Positions 54,129 through 62,536 of a stretch of DNA of 64,000 nt are shown one piece after another. The stretch's first letter is position 1. Every line of letters begins with the position of its first letter. Source of the stretch: Clostridia bacterium (GTDB lineage: Bacteria > Bacillota > Clostridia > Christensenellales > Aristaeellaceae); assembly GCA_017429695.1 (NCBI GenBank), contig JAFROK010000034.1, positions 62,001-126,000 on the forward strand. The letters are read 5' to 3'. The position numbers were made by a program, and so were the translations under genes. The notes beneath the pieces are model-generated. The model had not been told where the DNA came from. It worked only from the letters and a program-made list of their open reading frames with translations, and did not search any database.

Positions 54129-55628
54129 ATGGCACTGTGTCATTTCCATGTAGGCCATATCGGACGCGCCGGCGGCCAGAGCGCCATCGCGTCCGCCGCC
54201 TACCGTGCGGGAGAAGAGCTCTACAGCGAATATTACGGGGAAACCAACGATTTCACTCGCAAAGGCGGCGTGACCTATACGGAGATCATGCTGCCGCCAA
54301 ACGCGCCGCCGGAATACAAAGACCGGCAGACGCTCTGGAACGCGGTGGAAGAAGTGGAGAAGCACAAGAAAGCGCAGCTGGCGTACAGCTTTGATATCGC
54401 GCTTCAGAATGAGTTTACGCCGGAAGAAAACCTTGAGCTTGCCAGGACATTCGTACAGGAATTCCTGGTTGATAAAGGGATGATCGCGGATCTGGCGATC
54501 CATGAACCGGACAAGGGGGATGATGGCATCCCGAATCCGCACTTCCATGTGATGACAACCATGCGTCCGCTGAATCCGGACGGTTCCTGGGGCAACAAAC
54601 AGCGCCGGGAGTATGTGCTGGACGAAAACGGAAACCGGAAGAAGGATGAAAACGGGAATTACATTTTCAATGCCGTTCACACCACGGACTGGCATACGCC
54701 GGAAACGCTGATCTGGTGGCGGGAATGCTGGTGCAAACTGAACAATGAACTCTTTGAACGCAAGGGTCTCGATATCCGGCTCGATCCCCGCAGTTATGAG
54801 GAACGGGGCATCGACCAGATTCCAACCATTCATGAGGGGCCGCAGGTTCGGCAGATGGAAGCCCGCGGCATCCCGACTGAAAAGGGCGACAAGAACCGGT
54901 GGATCAAGGCGACGAATAACCTGATTGAAAAACTGAAATCCAAAATCCAGAGCATTCTGGAATGGATCAAAGAGCAGAAGACAAAACTGCTGCAATCGAA
55001 GGAACCTGTGCCGATTACGCCTATTGATCGGATCAGGCAGTATTACAAACAGGAAACCCGCAAGTCCGGAAACAGTCCAGATACTGATAAACTTCTGAAA
55101 GAAATGGCGGGCAGCATCCAACTGATGGAGGAAAACGGAATTCAGACCATGGTTGATCTGGACAGATTTGTCGGGGAACTGGACAGTCAAGTCAGCGGCA
55201 TCCTGGCTGAATGCCGGGAGATTGACAGGCAGATCAGGGATCTGGATACCAAAATCCAGTTGGGCGAAACCGTCATAGAAAACAGGCCGGTCATCGACCA
55301 GATGAACGAGATCCATTTTAAAACCAGGCGGGAGAAATACGCTCAGACGCACAGGGAAGAAATCAACCAGTACTATTCTGCAAAACGCACACTGAAAGAA
55401 AAATACAAAGTACCGAAGATCGCCATATCCTCCTGGAAAAAGGAAAAGCAGCAGCTTCAGACAAAAAAGACCGGATTGGAAGAACAGTGCAAACCAATCC
55501 GGAAAAAGGTCGACAGGCTCACGAAAATCAGATATCAGGCCTATACCGTTGAAAAAGCGGAAGAAAGAGCCCGGAATCAGCAGAAAATACTGATCAGAAA
55601 TAAAACGCGGAATCAACCGGAACGGTGA
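54129..55628 (+). CDS. mobA: MobA/MobL-family relaxase, 499 aa
   Basis: The first 220 residues form a MobA/MobL domain: FHVGHIGRAGGQSAIASAAY, the catalytic metal-binding NPHFHVMTTMRPL near residue 137 and WGNKQRREYVLDENG. A long charged helical region follows (about 230-499), with coiled-coil segments and high Lys/Glu content. Relaxases nick the transfer origin and lead one strand into a recipient. No conjugation pore genes are present here, so the element appears mobilisable and not self-transmissible within this window. The stop is one base from the stop of the convergent ABC gene. Confidence 0.93.
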   Translation: MALCHFHVGHIGRAGGQSAIASAAYRAGEELYSEYYGETNDFTRKGGVTYTEIMLPPNAPPEYKDRQTLWNAVEEVEKHKKAQLAYSFDIALQNEFTPEENLELARTFVQEFLVDKGMIADLAIHEPDKGDDGIPNPHFHVMTTMRPLNPDGSWGNKQRREYVLDENGNRKKDENGNYIFNAVHTTDWHTPETLIWWRECWCKLNNELFERKGLDIRLDPRSYEERGIDQIPTIHEGPQVRQMEARGIPTEKGDKNRWIKATNNLIEKLKSKIQSILEWIKEQKTKLLQSKEPVPITPIDRIRQYYKQETRKSGNSPDTDKLLKEMAGSIQLMEENGIQTMVDLDRFVGELDSQVSGILAECREIDRQIRDLDTKIQLGETVIENRPVIDQMNEIHFKTRREKYAQTHREEINQYYSAKRTLKEKYKVPKIAISSWKKEKQQLQTKKTGLEEQCKPIRKKVDRLTKIRYQAYTVEKAEERARNQQKILIRNKTRNQPER

Positions 55629-55629
55629 T

Positions 55630-56268
55630 TCATAAACTTATCACTCCCTGATCCATTTCGTGAACAGTATCACACAGTTCATCAATATCTTGGGCGAAAT
55701 GGCTGGCAAGGAGGATGGTTTTGCCCTGGGCTTTCAGATCAAGAAGCAAAGAGCGAATATCCTTGACGCCGTTCTTATCTAAACCATTCATAGGCTCGTC
55801 CAAGATGAGCAGGGATGGGTCGTCAAGCAGCGCCTGCGCAATGCCCAACCGCTGCCGCATCCCCAGGGAATACTGACCCACCTTCTTTTTCATGGCAGGA
55901 TCAAGCCCTACCACGCGAATGAGATTAGCGACTTTTTCGCGCGTTGCGCATTTCCCCAGTTTCGCCAGCCACAGAAGATTCTTCAGACCTGTTTCATGAA
56001 TCAGGAAACCGGGCGTTTCAATGAGCATTCCGGTATCCGGGGCAAAATCACAATCTGTGCTGATCGTTTTGCCGAAAACTATAACTTTACCAACCGTAGG
56101 TCGCAAAAAACCACAGATGCATTTCATCAATACCGTTTTTCCGCTGCCGTTGCGCCCGATGATGCCGTGAATCTTCCCTCGTTCCAGTTGCAATGAAACA
56201 CTCTTCAAAACCTTTTCATTTCCAAAGGATTTACTGATCCTCTGAACGTCCACCACCATGTCACTCAT
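55630..56268 (-). CDS. ABC transporter ATP-binding protein, 212 aa
   Basis: All key motifs are present: Walker A GIIGRNGSGKT, signature YSLGMRQRLGIAQALL, Walker B SLLILDEPMNGLD and the H-loop LLASHFAQDIDELC. The short length and partners resemble BcrA/NisF-type ATPases that work with ABC-2-like permeases. ATG 56268 with GGAGG 8 bases upstream is preferred over 56328, and overlaps the end of the permease gene by 8 bases (ATGAGTGA). It is the last gene of an operon beginning with five secreted paralogues. Confidence 0.92.
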   Translation of the reverse strand: MSDMVVDVQRISKSFGNEKVLKSVSLQLERGKIHGIIGRNGSGKTVLMKCICGFLRPTVGKVIVFGKTISTDCDFAPDTGMLIETPGFLIHETGLKNLLWLAKLGKCATREKVANLIRVVGLDPAMKKKVGQYSLGMRQRLGIAQALLDDPSLLILDEPMNGLDKNGVKDIRSLLLDLKAQGKTILLASHFAQDIDELCDTVHEMDQGVISL

Positions 56269-57166
56269 CGGAAAAACCTCCTGTAAAGCCGAATTGGAAT
56301 GTGCGCATTTTGAGCATAGACAGCGCAATCATCAGCGCTGTCACTCCGCCAAGAATTAAATAGGAAACATGCAGCCGGGGCAGCAAGTCGTATCCAAAAT
56401 TGTGCATGGTATAGGTGGCGTGCTGGAGGGGCGACAGCCAGGCCGACAGCAGATTGGCGTAATACCGCATCTCGATAGGCAGGTTCAGCCAGGTCATAAA
56501 CCGATCCGGCGTCAGCACGAATCCGGCAAAGTTCAGCACCAAGGCGGCAATGATTCCCGCCTTTTTGCTTTTCAGTACCGTGAAAAGCAACTGTATCATG
56601 GAAAGCAGCAGCACATACTGGAATAGCAGCCCGAAAATCTGATAGCAGCAGTCCCATGGCGTAGTGAGCTTCACCGTTTTGCGCATGACAGTCAGCGCGA
56701 CTTCAAAGCTGGCAGGTGAAAAAGACAGCATGGTGGCAGTTTCACTCCAATGGTTCTCTGAAAACACATTGCAGCCGATGCACATAGCGATAGAGGAAAG
56801 AAAAATCATCAGGCAGTAGGCCAACGTCAGCACGAATACGGTGATCACCTGCCCAAGAAGCCAGTTGATCTTTGTAGTACGGAAGATCAGATAGCTGGCG
56901 GGTGTATCCATACGCGGAAACGCGGACAGCATCAACATCATCACCAAGGCGGCGTACAGAATGCTATCTCCGTCAGCGTAACACCAGACAAAGGGTTCCA
57001 CGATCTGCACGTTGGTCTGGTATGTCCGGCTGATCGCCATAGTTTTGTCCGTCAGAAGCCAGCACAGAAGAAAACCCAGCAGCAGGCTCATATAGAACCG
57101 GGGATTCTTTCGCAGACTGTACAGATTCCAGCCTGCACAGACGAAGGGTGACGGGATTTTATGCAT
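56261..57166 (-). CDS. ABC-2-like transporter permease, 301 aa
   Basis: The protein has about six hydrophobic segments (near residues 25-42, 65-85, 108-135, 185-205, 215-232 and 270-290) and no recognised catalytic motif. Position between another membrane protein and the ATPase fits a two-permease export complex like those of bacteriocin immunity or envelope stress. The start is uncertain: ATG 57166 (AGGA just upstream) or GTG 57178. Both overlap the upstream gene, indicating coupled translation. Confidence 0.75.
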   Translation of the reverse strand: MHKIPSPFVCAGWNLYSLRKNPRFYMSLLLGFLLCWLLTDKTMAISRTYQTNVQIVEPFVWCYADGDSILYAALVMMLMLSAFPRMDTPASYLIFRTTKINWLLGQVITVFVLTLAYCLMIFLSSIAMCIGCNVFSENHWSETATMLSFSPASFEVALTVMRKTVKLTTPWDCCYQIFGLLFQYVLLLSMIQLLFTVLKSKKAGIIAALVLNFAGFVLTPDRFMTWLNLPIEMRYYANLLSAWLSPLQHATYTMHNFGYDLLPRLHVSYLILGGVTALMIALSMLKMRTFQFGFTGGFSDE

Positions 57167-57899
57167 ATTTCCTGACACCTCGATTCAGGAAAATTGTTTG
57201 CAAAACGACTGTAGCGGCAAACAGTACAGCAAGGAGCCATACGTTCCCTGATACCCACTGCATAGGGTTCAGCATCGGAGCCTCCGGGAAAAACCGGATA
57301 CCAATCATCATAAGGGCATAGCACAGGCACAGAGGCGCCAGATAAGCGGCAGAGGCGGTTTCCGTTGCCAGGGCAATCACACAGCCGACACCTGCCCAGA
57401 TCCCGCCGCACAGTATCCGTCGAAAGATTATGGGCCAGAAATCCGCGTTTCCTCCCCAGGGGAAGCCATGTCCGGCAATGCAGACCATGAGACCGTTCAG
57501 GATCAGGAACAGCAGTCCCACTGCTGCACCTTGCAGCAGCATCCCGCTGAGGGTGCAGCCGGCGGCTTTTCCCATAATCCAGGCCGTTCTTCCCGTGCGG
57601 AACACAGCCGGGCGGATGGCTCCGCTTTTGATCTCATGCAGCGCCTGGGCCGCGAAGGGCAGAGCGGAAAGGGCGGGCAGGGTCAGTACCCCGAAATCGC
57701 CTTGCATGCCCAGGATCAACAAGTCACTCAGTGAGTACCAGAAGTTATCTTCCTGCCATTCAATGCTTTCCAGATAATCGATCAGGCTGTAGGTGGCAGG
57801 TCCAATGGAGAGGTAAAGCGCCACGATGGTGGCAAACAAGGCCGCAATGAACCAACGCCCCGCGATGGCGCGGCGTAAATCGTACAATATGCATTTCAT
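57159..57899 (-). CDS. ABC-2-like transporter permease, 246 aa
   Basis: Six predicted membrane helices are visible, including WFIAALFATIVALYLSIGPA, LQGAAVGLLFLILNGLMV, YLAPLCLCYALMMIGIRF and VWLLAVLFAATVVLQTIF. The arrangement (two similar-size membrane proteins plus an ATPase) suggests they pair in the membrane. The start is ATG 57899, 10 bases after the stop of the last secreted paralogue, where TGAGGAA serves as both stop and ribosome site. No substrate can be assigned. Confidence 0.75.
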   Translation of the reverse strand: MKCILYDLRRAIAGRWFIAALFATIVALYLSIGPATYSLIDYLESIEWQEDNFWYSLSDLLILGMQGDFGVLTLPALSALPFAAQALHEIKSGAIRPAVFRTGRTAWIMGKAAGCTLSGMLLQGAAVGLLFLILNGLMVCIAGHGFPWGGNADFWPIIFRRILCGGIWAGVGCVIALATETASAAYLAPLCLCYALMMIGIRFFPEAPMLNPMQWVSGNVWLLAVLFAATVVLQTIFLNRGVRKYA

Positions 57900-57909
57900 T
57901 TTCCGTTCC

Positions 57910-58998
57910 TCAGTACCCGTATTTTCGGTCGATCACCGTTCCATCAATAGCATTGATCGTCACCCGTGGTTCCATATAGTGCGAATAGACATCGCCCGAG
58001 ACGGAATATGTGCCAAAGAAATCCCACACGGGAATCATCTGATATCGAGAGGGGTCATCCTTCATCTGGATGCACATGAACCCAAGCATAATACGGTCAA
58101 TGCGTAGGGTGTTATTCTCGCCTCGCTCGCCAGAGGCAATGGTCAGCGGAGCGATCTGGCCGAACACGGACATGATCTGGCTGAATGGCAGCAGGGTCGT
58201 TTCCTGTGAGACCACGGCTCCAATCTGCGCCGGATACTCATATCGGAGGTGGAAAATACCGTCCGCATCCACATCTACATAGAGCCGCTCATACGGAAGC
58301 GGTGGGATCGTATTTTCCTGCATCGCGTATCGCGCAATCTGCATGGAAACCGGCGTAACCGGAATGTCGCCCATATCACGCCGATAGTACACCCGGCAGC
58401 CGTATTGCCCCTGATAACGGTCATTGAGCCCATCCAGCGAAGGATCGATGCTGTCAAATACCATATCCGGCCAAACCTGCAGAACGATCTGATCCGCACG
58501 TCGTCTTGCCTCTTCCGGTGTGCAGGCGGCCTGTGAAAACCCGCCCTGCTCATCAACATATTCAAGGTAATTCCAATGGAACCAGTCCCGGCCGAACAGA
58601 TGGACCGTCTGCCAGGATATCGTCAAGCAGCGGTTTGTATTACCCAGCGCGTATAGATTGCAGCCGTGTACGGTGTGAGCCTCGACCTGTTCCTCTGTGA
58701 AATATACCTCTGCCTTTTCCGAATCCCCATGCCACCATTGCTTTTCCCCGAAAAGGAGGTCCGCGGTTCTTTCCGCTTCCAATGGGGTAAAGGTGCGCGG
58801 CATCACTTCATAAATGGGGAACGCATCTGCCGACGGTACAATCACCTCGGCATCCACATAGACATGGGATCGGCCCGAGGGGCTTTGAAACGTTTCTGTG
58901 GTATGCTCCGGAGCATGAACCTGCTCACGGATTGTTTCAGCTGAGGCGCAAGTGACGAGCAGGAACAATGCCAGCAGGAAAGAGAATTGTCTTTTCAT
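57910..58998 (-). CDS. Secreted paralogue E of the five-gene family, 362 aa
   Basis: Signal peptide (KRQFSFLLALFLLVTCASAE) followed by the family N-terminal block, here REQVHAPEHTTETFQSPSGR plus SHVYVDAEVIVP. The C terminus keeps the family ending: IPVWDFFGTY, then VTINAIDGTVIDRKYGY. It is the most divergent of the five in the N-terminal block, where QSNTGK has become QSPSGR. ATG 58998 follows TGAGGAGG. The last gene before the permeases, it links the paralogue array to the ABC genes. The C-terminal motif resembles PepSY/YycI-like ends (Asn-Ala-x-Asp/Thr-Gly), and I recall similar proteins as DUF6034; neither was tested. Confidence 0.75.
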   Translation of the reverse strand: MKRQFSFLLALFLLVTCASAETIREQVHAPEHTTETFQSPSGRSHVYVDAEVIVPSADAFPIYEVMPRTFTPLEAERTADLLFGEKQWWHGDSEKAEVYFTEEQVEAHTVHGCNLYALGNTNRCLTISWQTVHLFGRDWFHWNYLEYVDEQGGFSQAACTPEEARRRADQIVLQVWPDMVFDSIDPSLDGLNDRYQGQYGCRVYYRRDMGDIPVTPVSMQIARYAMQENTIPPLPYERLYVDVDADGIFHLRYEYPAQIGAVVSQETTLLPFSQIMSVFGQIAPLTIASGERGENNTLRIDRIMLGFMCIQMKDDPSRYQMIPVWDFFGTYSVSGDVYSHYMEPRVTINAIDGTVIDRKYGY

Positions 58999-59009
58999 GT
59001 TGAACCTCC

Positions 59010-60110
59010 TCAATACCCGAATCCCCTGTCAATGACCGTGCCATCCACAGCGTTGATGGTCAGCAAGGATTCCGCCGGATTCTCCGCGTTGAAGAAATCC
59101 CATACAGGCACCATCATATAACCGGTGGGGTTATCCCGATTTTGCACGCGGGAATAGCTGAGGGTGATACGGTTTACTGTTAGCCTGTTGGCATCCTGAT
59201 TACTGGTTGAGAGATACTGCTCCAGAAACTGGTACTTCAACGGAAGCAGCTGCGCAGCAATAGTCGAGATCTGGTTGAAGGATAATAATGTCACGGCCTG
59301 ACCGGAAGCAATGTCAATGGTGTGCGGTGCCTGCCATTGGAGCCACACGGAACCATCATGACGGTCTATGATGATCGTCATCGATTCATAGGGTGTTTTC
59401 AAATTATATGTGTCTCCGAAATTGTCATAAGCATAGCATTCTTTGCTTGTCCATACAACAGGCGTACCGTTTATCGACCTGGTAAAAACGAACATGTCTC
59501 CGCGCAGACCGCTCATCCCGCTGTTATCGTCATAGCCCATACTCAATCCTTCATAAACCAGCGCCATATCCGGATCAATAACCCGGGCAATACTCACTGC
59601 TTTTTCACGGGAATCAGCACTGACTGCTCCGGCAATAGGAAGATCGGCCACCTGATACCGGGCATAGCCCCGTCCTTCAAACTGAATCATGCCATACCAC
59701 AGATTCCCGTCATGCCTACGCAGTTGATTGAACGTCAGTAAAGCGAGGTTTCCAGCCGCATTTTCCGATGTGGCCTGAATTACGACTGCTGTGGGGTCGC
59801 TGCTTGCGCCGCATTGGGTTAAGCTGTCCAGATTGTTCGGATAGCTTCCATAGGGTATATCACCGAAGCACGCGGTTGCCACATGGAGCAGATCATCGAT
59901 GGTGAAGACTCGTTGCGAGGCGGGATAAACCATCATCTGCTGTACGCTCGGGACCTCCACGACAGCATCGACCGTGATGATCGTCTTTCCCGTGTTGCTT
60001 TGCCATACGGCACGATAGGCAGCTGGTGCTTCGACCTGTGATTGCACGTCCGCCAGGGCAACGGGGCAAAGCAGAATGATCGCAAGCACAAAAGCATATA
60101 TTTTTTTCAT
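59010..60110 (-). CDS. Secreted paralogue D of the five-gene family, 366 aa
   Basis: Signal peptide (KKIYAFVLAIILLCPVALAD), then VQSQVEAPAAYRAVWQSNTG and KTIITVDAVVEVP. The middle contains GDIPYGSYPNN and a Gly/Asp-rich segment YDDNSGMSGLRGD; the end reads MMVPVWDFFNAENP and LTINAVDGTVIDRGFGY. In this copy the usual Phe-Gly after Trp-Asp-Phe is replaced by Asn-Ala. Start ATG 60110 lies 13 bases after the stop of copy C, with GGGGG in between. Exported function unknown. Confidence 0.75.
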   Translation of the reverse strand: MKKIYAFVLAIILLCPVALADVQSQVEAPAAYRAVWQSNTGKTIITVDAVVEVPSVQQMMVYPASQRVFTIDDLLHVATACFGDIPYGSYPNNLDSLTQCGASSDPTAVVIQATSENAAGNLALLTFNQLRRHDGNLWYGMIQFEGRGYARYQVADLPIAGAVSADSREKAVSIARVIDPDMALVYEGLSMGYDDNSGMSGLRGDMFVFTRSINGTPVVWTSKECYAYDNFGDTYNLKTPYESMTIIIDRHDGSVWLQWQAPHTIDIASGQAVTLLSFNQISTIAAQLLPLKYQFLEQYLSTSNQDANRLTVNRITLSYSRVQNRDNPTGYMMVPVWDFFNAENPAESLLTINAVDGTVIDRGFGY

Positions 60111-60122
60111 GCGGACACCCCC

Positions 60123-61319
60123 TCAATATCCGTACTGCCGGTCGATCACCGTTCCATCAATGGCGTTGATCGTCAGCCAGCTATGACAAGCCCAGTTTTG
60201 AATAAAACTGCCGTTGAAGGTGACCGTGCCATAGAAATCCCAAACGGGAATCAGCGTCAGCATATCCGGCTGGTCGGGCCGCATCACCCGGAGATACCCC
60301 AGGCGAATGTCCGTAATTCTTGCCTTGGCTCCGGTGCCCTCCCGTTCATAGGAAACCAATGTCAGGGGCAGGATGCTTCTTGCAACCTGCATGATTGAAT
60401 CAAAAGGCAGCAGCGAACAATCCTCCTGGAGCGTGTCGACAATGTCATAAGGCTGATACCAGTACAAGTCCTGAATCCCCTCATCATCAATGATGACGCA
60501 GAGCGATTCCTCCCGGCAGCTTACGGAATAGTTATAGTCGGCCAGCCCCGATTTGGCAAAGTTGCAGGGCAGATTATACACCGGCGCGTAATAGAAAACC
60601 CACGCTTCCCGGAGACCCTCGGTATTCAGGACGGCGCTGTACTGTCCGGGTCTGACCGTATCCTGAATACATTCATGTTTAATGCCGCAGCCTGCATATG
60701 CCATGTGCGGGGCGATCTGCGCGGCAATAACATCCGCCTGCGCTTTTGCTTCCTCCAGGGTGATTGCACACTTGTTGGGCCCTCTCCCATCCGCGGGAGA
60801 AACGATGGAACCATCTTCCACATTATATCGGGCATGGGTTGCATCCGCCGCTTCCTCATTCCAGCGCGAGTAGCGGAGAAAGGTTTCATGCATCATGCCG
60901 TTTGCCAGCCGCTGGGCCTGAACGCGCACGACAGAAACGGCAACCGGCCAGTATAATCCTTCGGTTTGCTCGATCGTATCAAGCTCAGCCAGGTAATGCG
61001 TCCTGACAGCGCCGTCAAAACCGGTGCTGTTCTGTTTGGAATATCCGGCAGAGCCTGTCCACTTGCCCTTGCCCAGCAAAACGTCGGCGGCCCGCGTCAT
61101 TTCTTCCGCGTTGAATAGACGGGGCGTTATCAGATAAATCGGTATCTTGTCCACATCGGGCACCGTAACGTCCGCGTCGATAGTTATCACCGTTTTGCCG
61201 GTATTCGACTGAAATGTGTCTGTGACATGCGCCGGGGCGCTGACCTGGGATTGCACGTCTGCCAGGGCTGCGGGGCATAGCAGTAATAGCATAAGCAGAA
61301 AGGCAAGAATTCTTTTCAT
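60123..61319 (-). CDS. Secreted paralogue C of the five-gene family, 398 aa
   Basis: Signal peptide (KRILAFLLMLLLLCPAALAD), then VQSQVSAPAHVTDTFQSNTG and KTVITIDADVTVP, the clearest form of the family N-terminal block. A middle region follows with the sequence VLLGKGKWTGSAGYSKQN. The C-terminal block LIPVWDFYGTVTFNG and LTINAIDGTVIDRQYGY is typical. It contains four Cys in the mature part, more than the neighbours. The start follows GGTGGGGG in the gap after copy B. No known enzyme motif. Confidence 0.75.
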   Translation of the reverse strand: MKRILAFLLMLLLLCPAALADVQSQVSAPAHVTDTFQSNTGKTVITIDADVTVPDVDKIPIYLITPRLFNAEEMTRAADVLLGKGKWTGSAGYSKQNSTGFDGAVRTHYLAELDTIEQTEGLYWPVAVSVVRVQAQRLANGMMHETFLRYSRWNEEAADATHARYNVEDGSIVSPADGRGPNKCAITLEEAKAQADVIAAQIAPHMAYAGCGIKHECIQDTVRPGQYSAVLNTEGLREAWVFYYAPVYNLPCNFAKSGLADYNYSVSCREESLCVIIDDEGIQDLYWYQPYDIVDTLQEDCSLLPFDSIMQVARSILPLTLVSYEREGTGAKARITDIRLGYLRVMRPDQPDMLTLIPVWDFYGTVTFNGSFIQNWACHSWLTINAIDGTVIDRQYGY

Positions 61320-61334
61320 ACTGATACCCCCACC

Positions 61335-62525
61335 TTAATACCCGTATTCCAGATCAACCACTGTACCGTCCACAGCATTAATAGTAAGCAATGGTCGACA
61401 GCCAACGTCTGGATCATTCAGATCATTTCCATATAAACTCCAAACAGGTGTCAGGGCGAATGTCAGCGTATCCCGTTGGAGCACAGTCATGTAGCCCAGG
61501 TCAATGCGATATATGCGCAGATGAATATCTCCCCGCACTTCCTCTACCTGATATTTCAGCGGCATGGTTTGCCGGGCCACTGCAAGGATGTTTTCAAAAG
61601 GAAGCAGATTTTGCGCGATACGCTCATCGCTGATGAGGCATGGAGAAGACCAGTGAAAGCTTGTGACCTGCCCTTCCCGATTGATTGCCAGCAGCACCTG
61701 TTCATATCCTACGGCAGGTATGAACAGGTCGTCCCGAAAGCTGGAGGTATTCATCATGGCCCCATAGCAGGGAAGCAGCGCCGCGCCGTCGATCACACGG
61801 GTATAGGCTAGGGTGTATGAAAAGCCTGTGCCATCATACTGCCTTCCTTCATTCAACAATTCATCATCGGGAATATACCCACGTGCTTTCCCCACGGAAA
61901 ACAGCGCGAAAGGCTGATCCGTCAGTGCGTTCATCAGCTGATCCCCGATGGCAACAGCCTGTGCCATGGACAGGGGATGCCCCGCAATATCCTCCGTGAT
62001 TTCCACATCTGGATAAGGGGAAGAATAATTAACGGTTCGTCTTTGACGGTAACGCGTATCATATGAAACACTGCTACTAAGCACCGCGCCGGTCGGTTCA
62101 TTAAAGCTAGGATATTGGATATAGCTTGTATTAACCTGCGCATCGATATCATTTTGCAGCGTACCCATTTGAATCACACCAGCTGAATGCTGGATATATT
62201 TGTTTACCTGCCGTCGTCCCTCGATGGACGCCGTGTCGTTTCTGTCATCAACTTTCAATTGCTGGCTTCCCAGCCCAGGCCAAATCAGGTCGGCCAGAAT
62301 GGGCACCATGCCGTCGTCAAAAACCGTACTGCGCACCGGAATAAGAAACATGCTTTCCGCGTCCGGCACATTCACCTGTGCGTCTACGTCGATCACGGTT
62401 TTACCGGTATTCGATTGAAATGTGTCTGTGACATGCGTCGGGGCACTGGCTTGAGATTGCACATCAGCCAAAGCTGCAGGACAAAGCAATGTGCATATCA
62501 GCATAAAAACAAGCAATTTTCTCAT
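61335..62525 (-). CDS. Secreted paralogue B of the five-gene family, 396 aa
   Basis: Signal peptide (RKLLVFMLICTLLCPAALAD), then VQSQASAPTHVTDTFQSNTG and KTVIDVDAQVNVP, nearly identical to copy C in this block. The middle is rich in Tyr, Ser and Asn, and diverges strongly from the other copies. The end reads ALTPVWSLYGNDLND and LLTINAVDGTVVDLEYGY, so Trp-Asp-Phe-Phe is changed to Trp-Ser-Leu-Tyr and the terminal Arg to Leu-Glu. ATG 62525 follows TGAGGGG, in which the stop codon of copy A overlaps the ribosome site. Confidence 0.75.
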   Translation of the reverse strand: MRKLLVFMLICTLLCPAALADVQSQASAPTHVTDTFQSNTGKTVIDVDAQVNVPDAESMFLIPVRSTVFDDGMVPILADLIWPGLGSQQLKVDDRNDTASIEGRRQVNKYIQHSAGVIQMGTLQNDIDAQVNTSYIQYPSFNEPTGAVLSSSVSYDTRYRQRRTVNYSSPYPDVEITEDIAGHPLSMAQAVAIGDQLMNALTDQPFALFSVGKARGYIPDDELLNEGRQYDGTGFSYTLAYTRVIDGAALLPCYGAMMNTSSFRDDLFIPAVGYEQVLLAINREGQVTSFHWSSPCLISDERIAQNLLPFENILAVARQTMPLKYQVEEVRGDIHLRIYRIDLGYMTVLQRDTLTFALTPVWSLYGNDLNDPDVGCRPLLTINAVDGTVVDLEYGY

Positions 62526-62536
62526 GCTCACACCCC

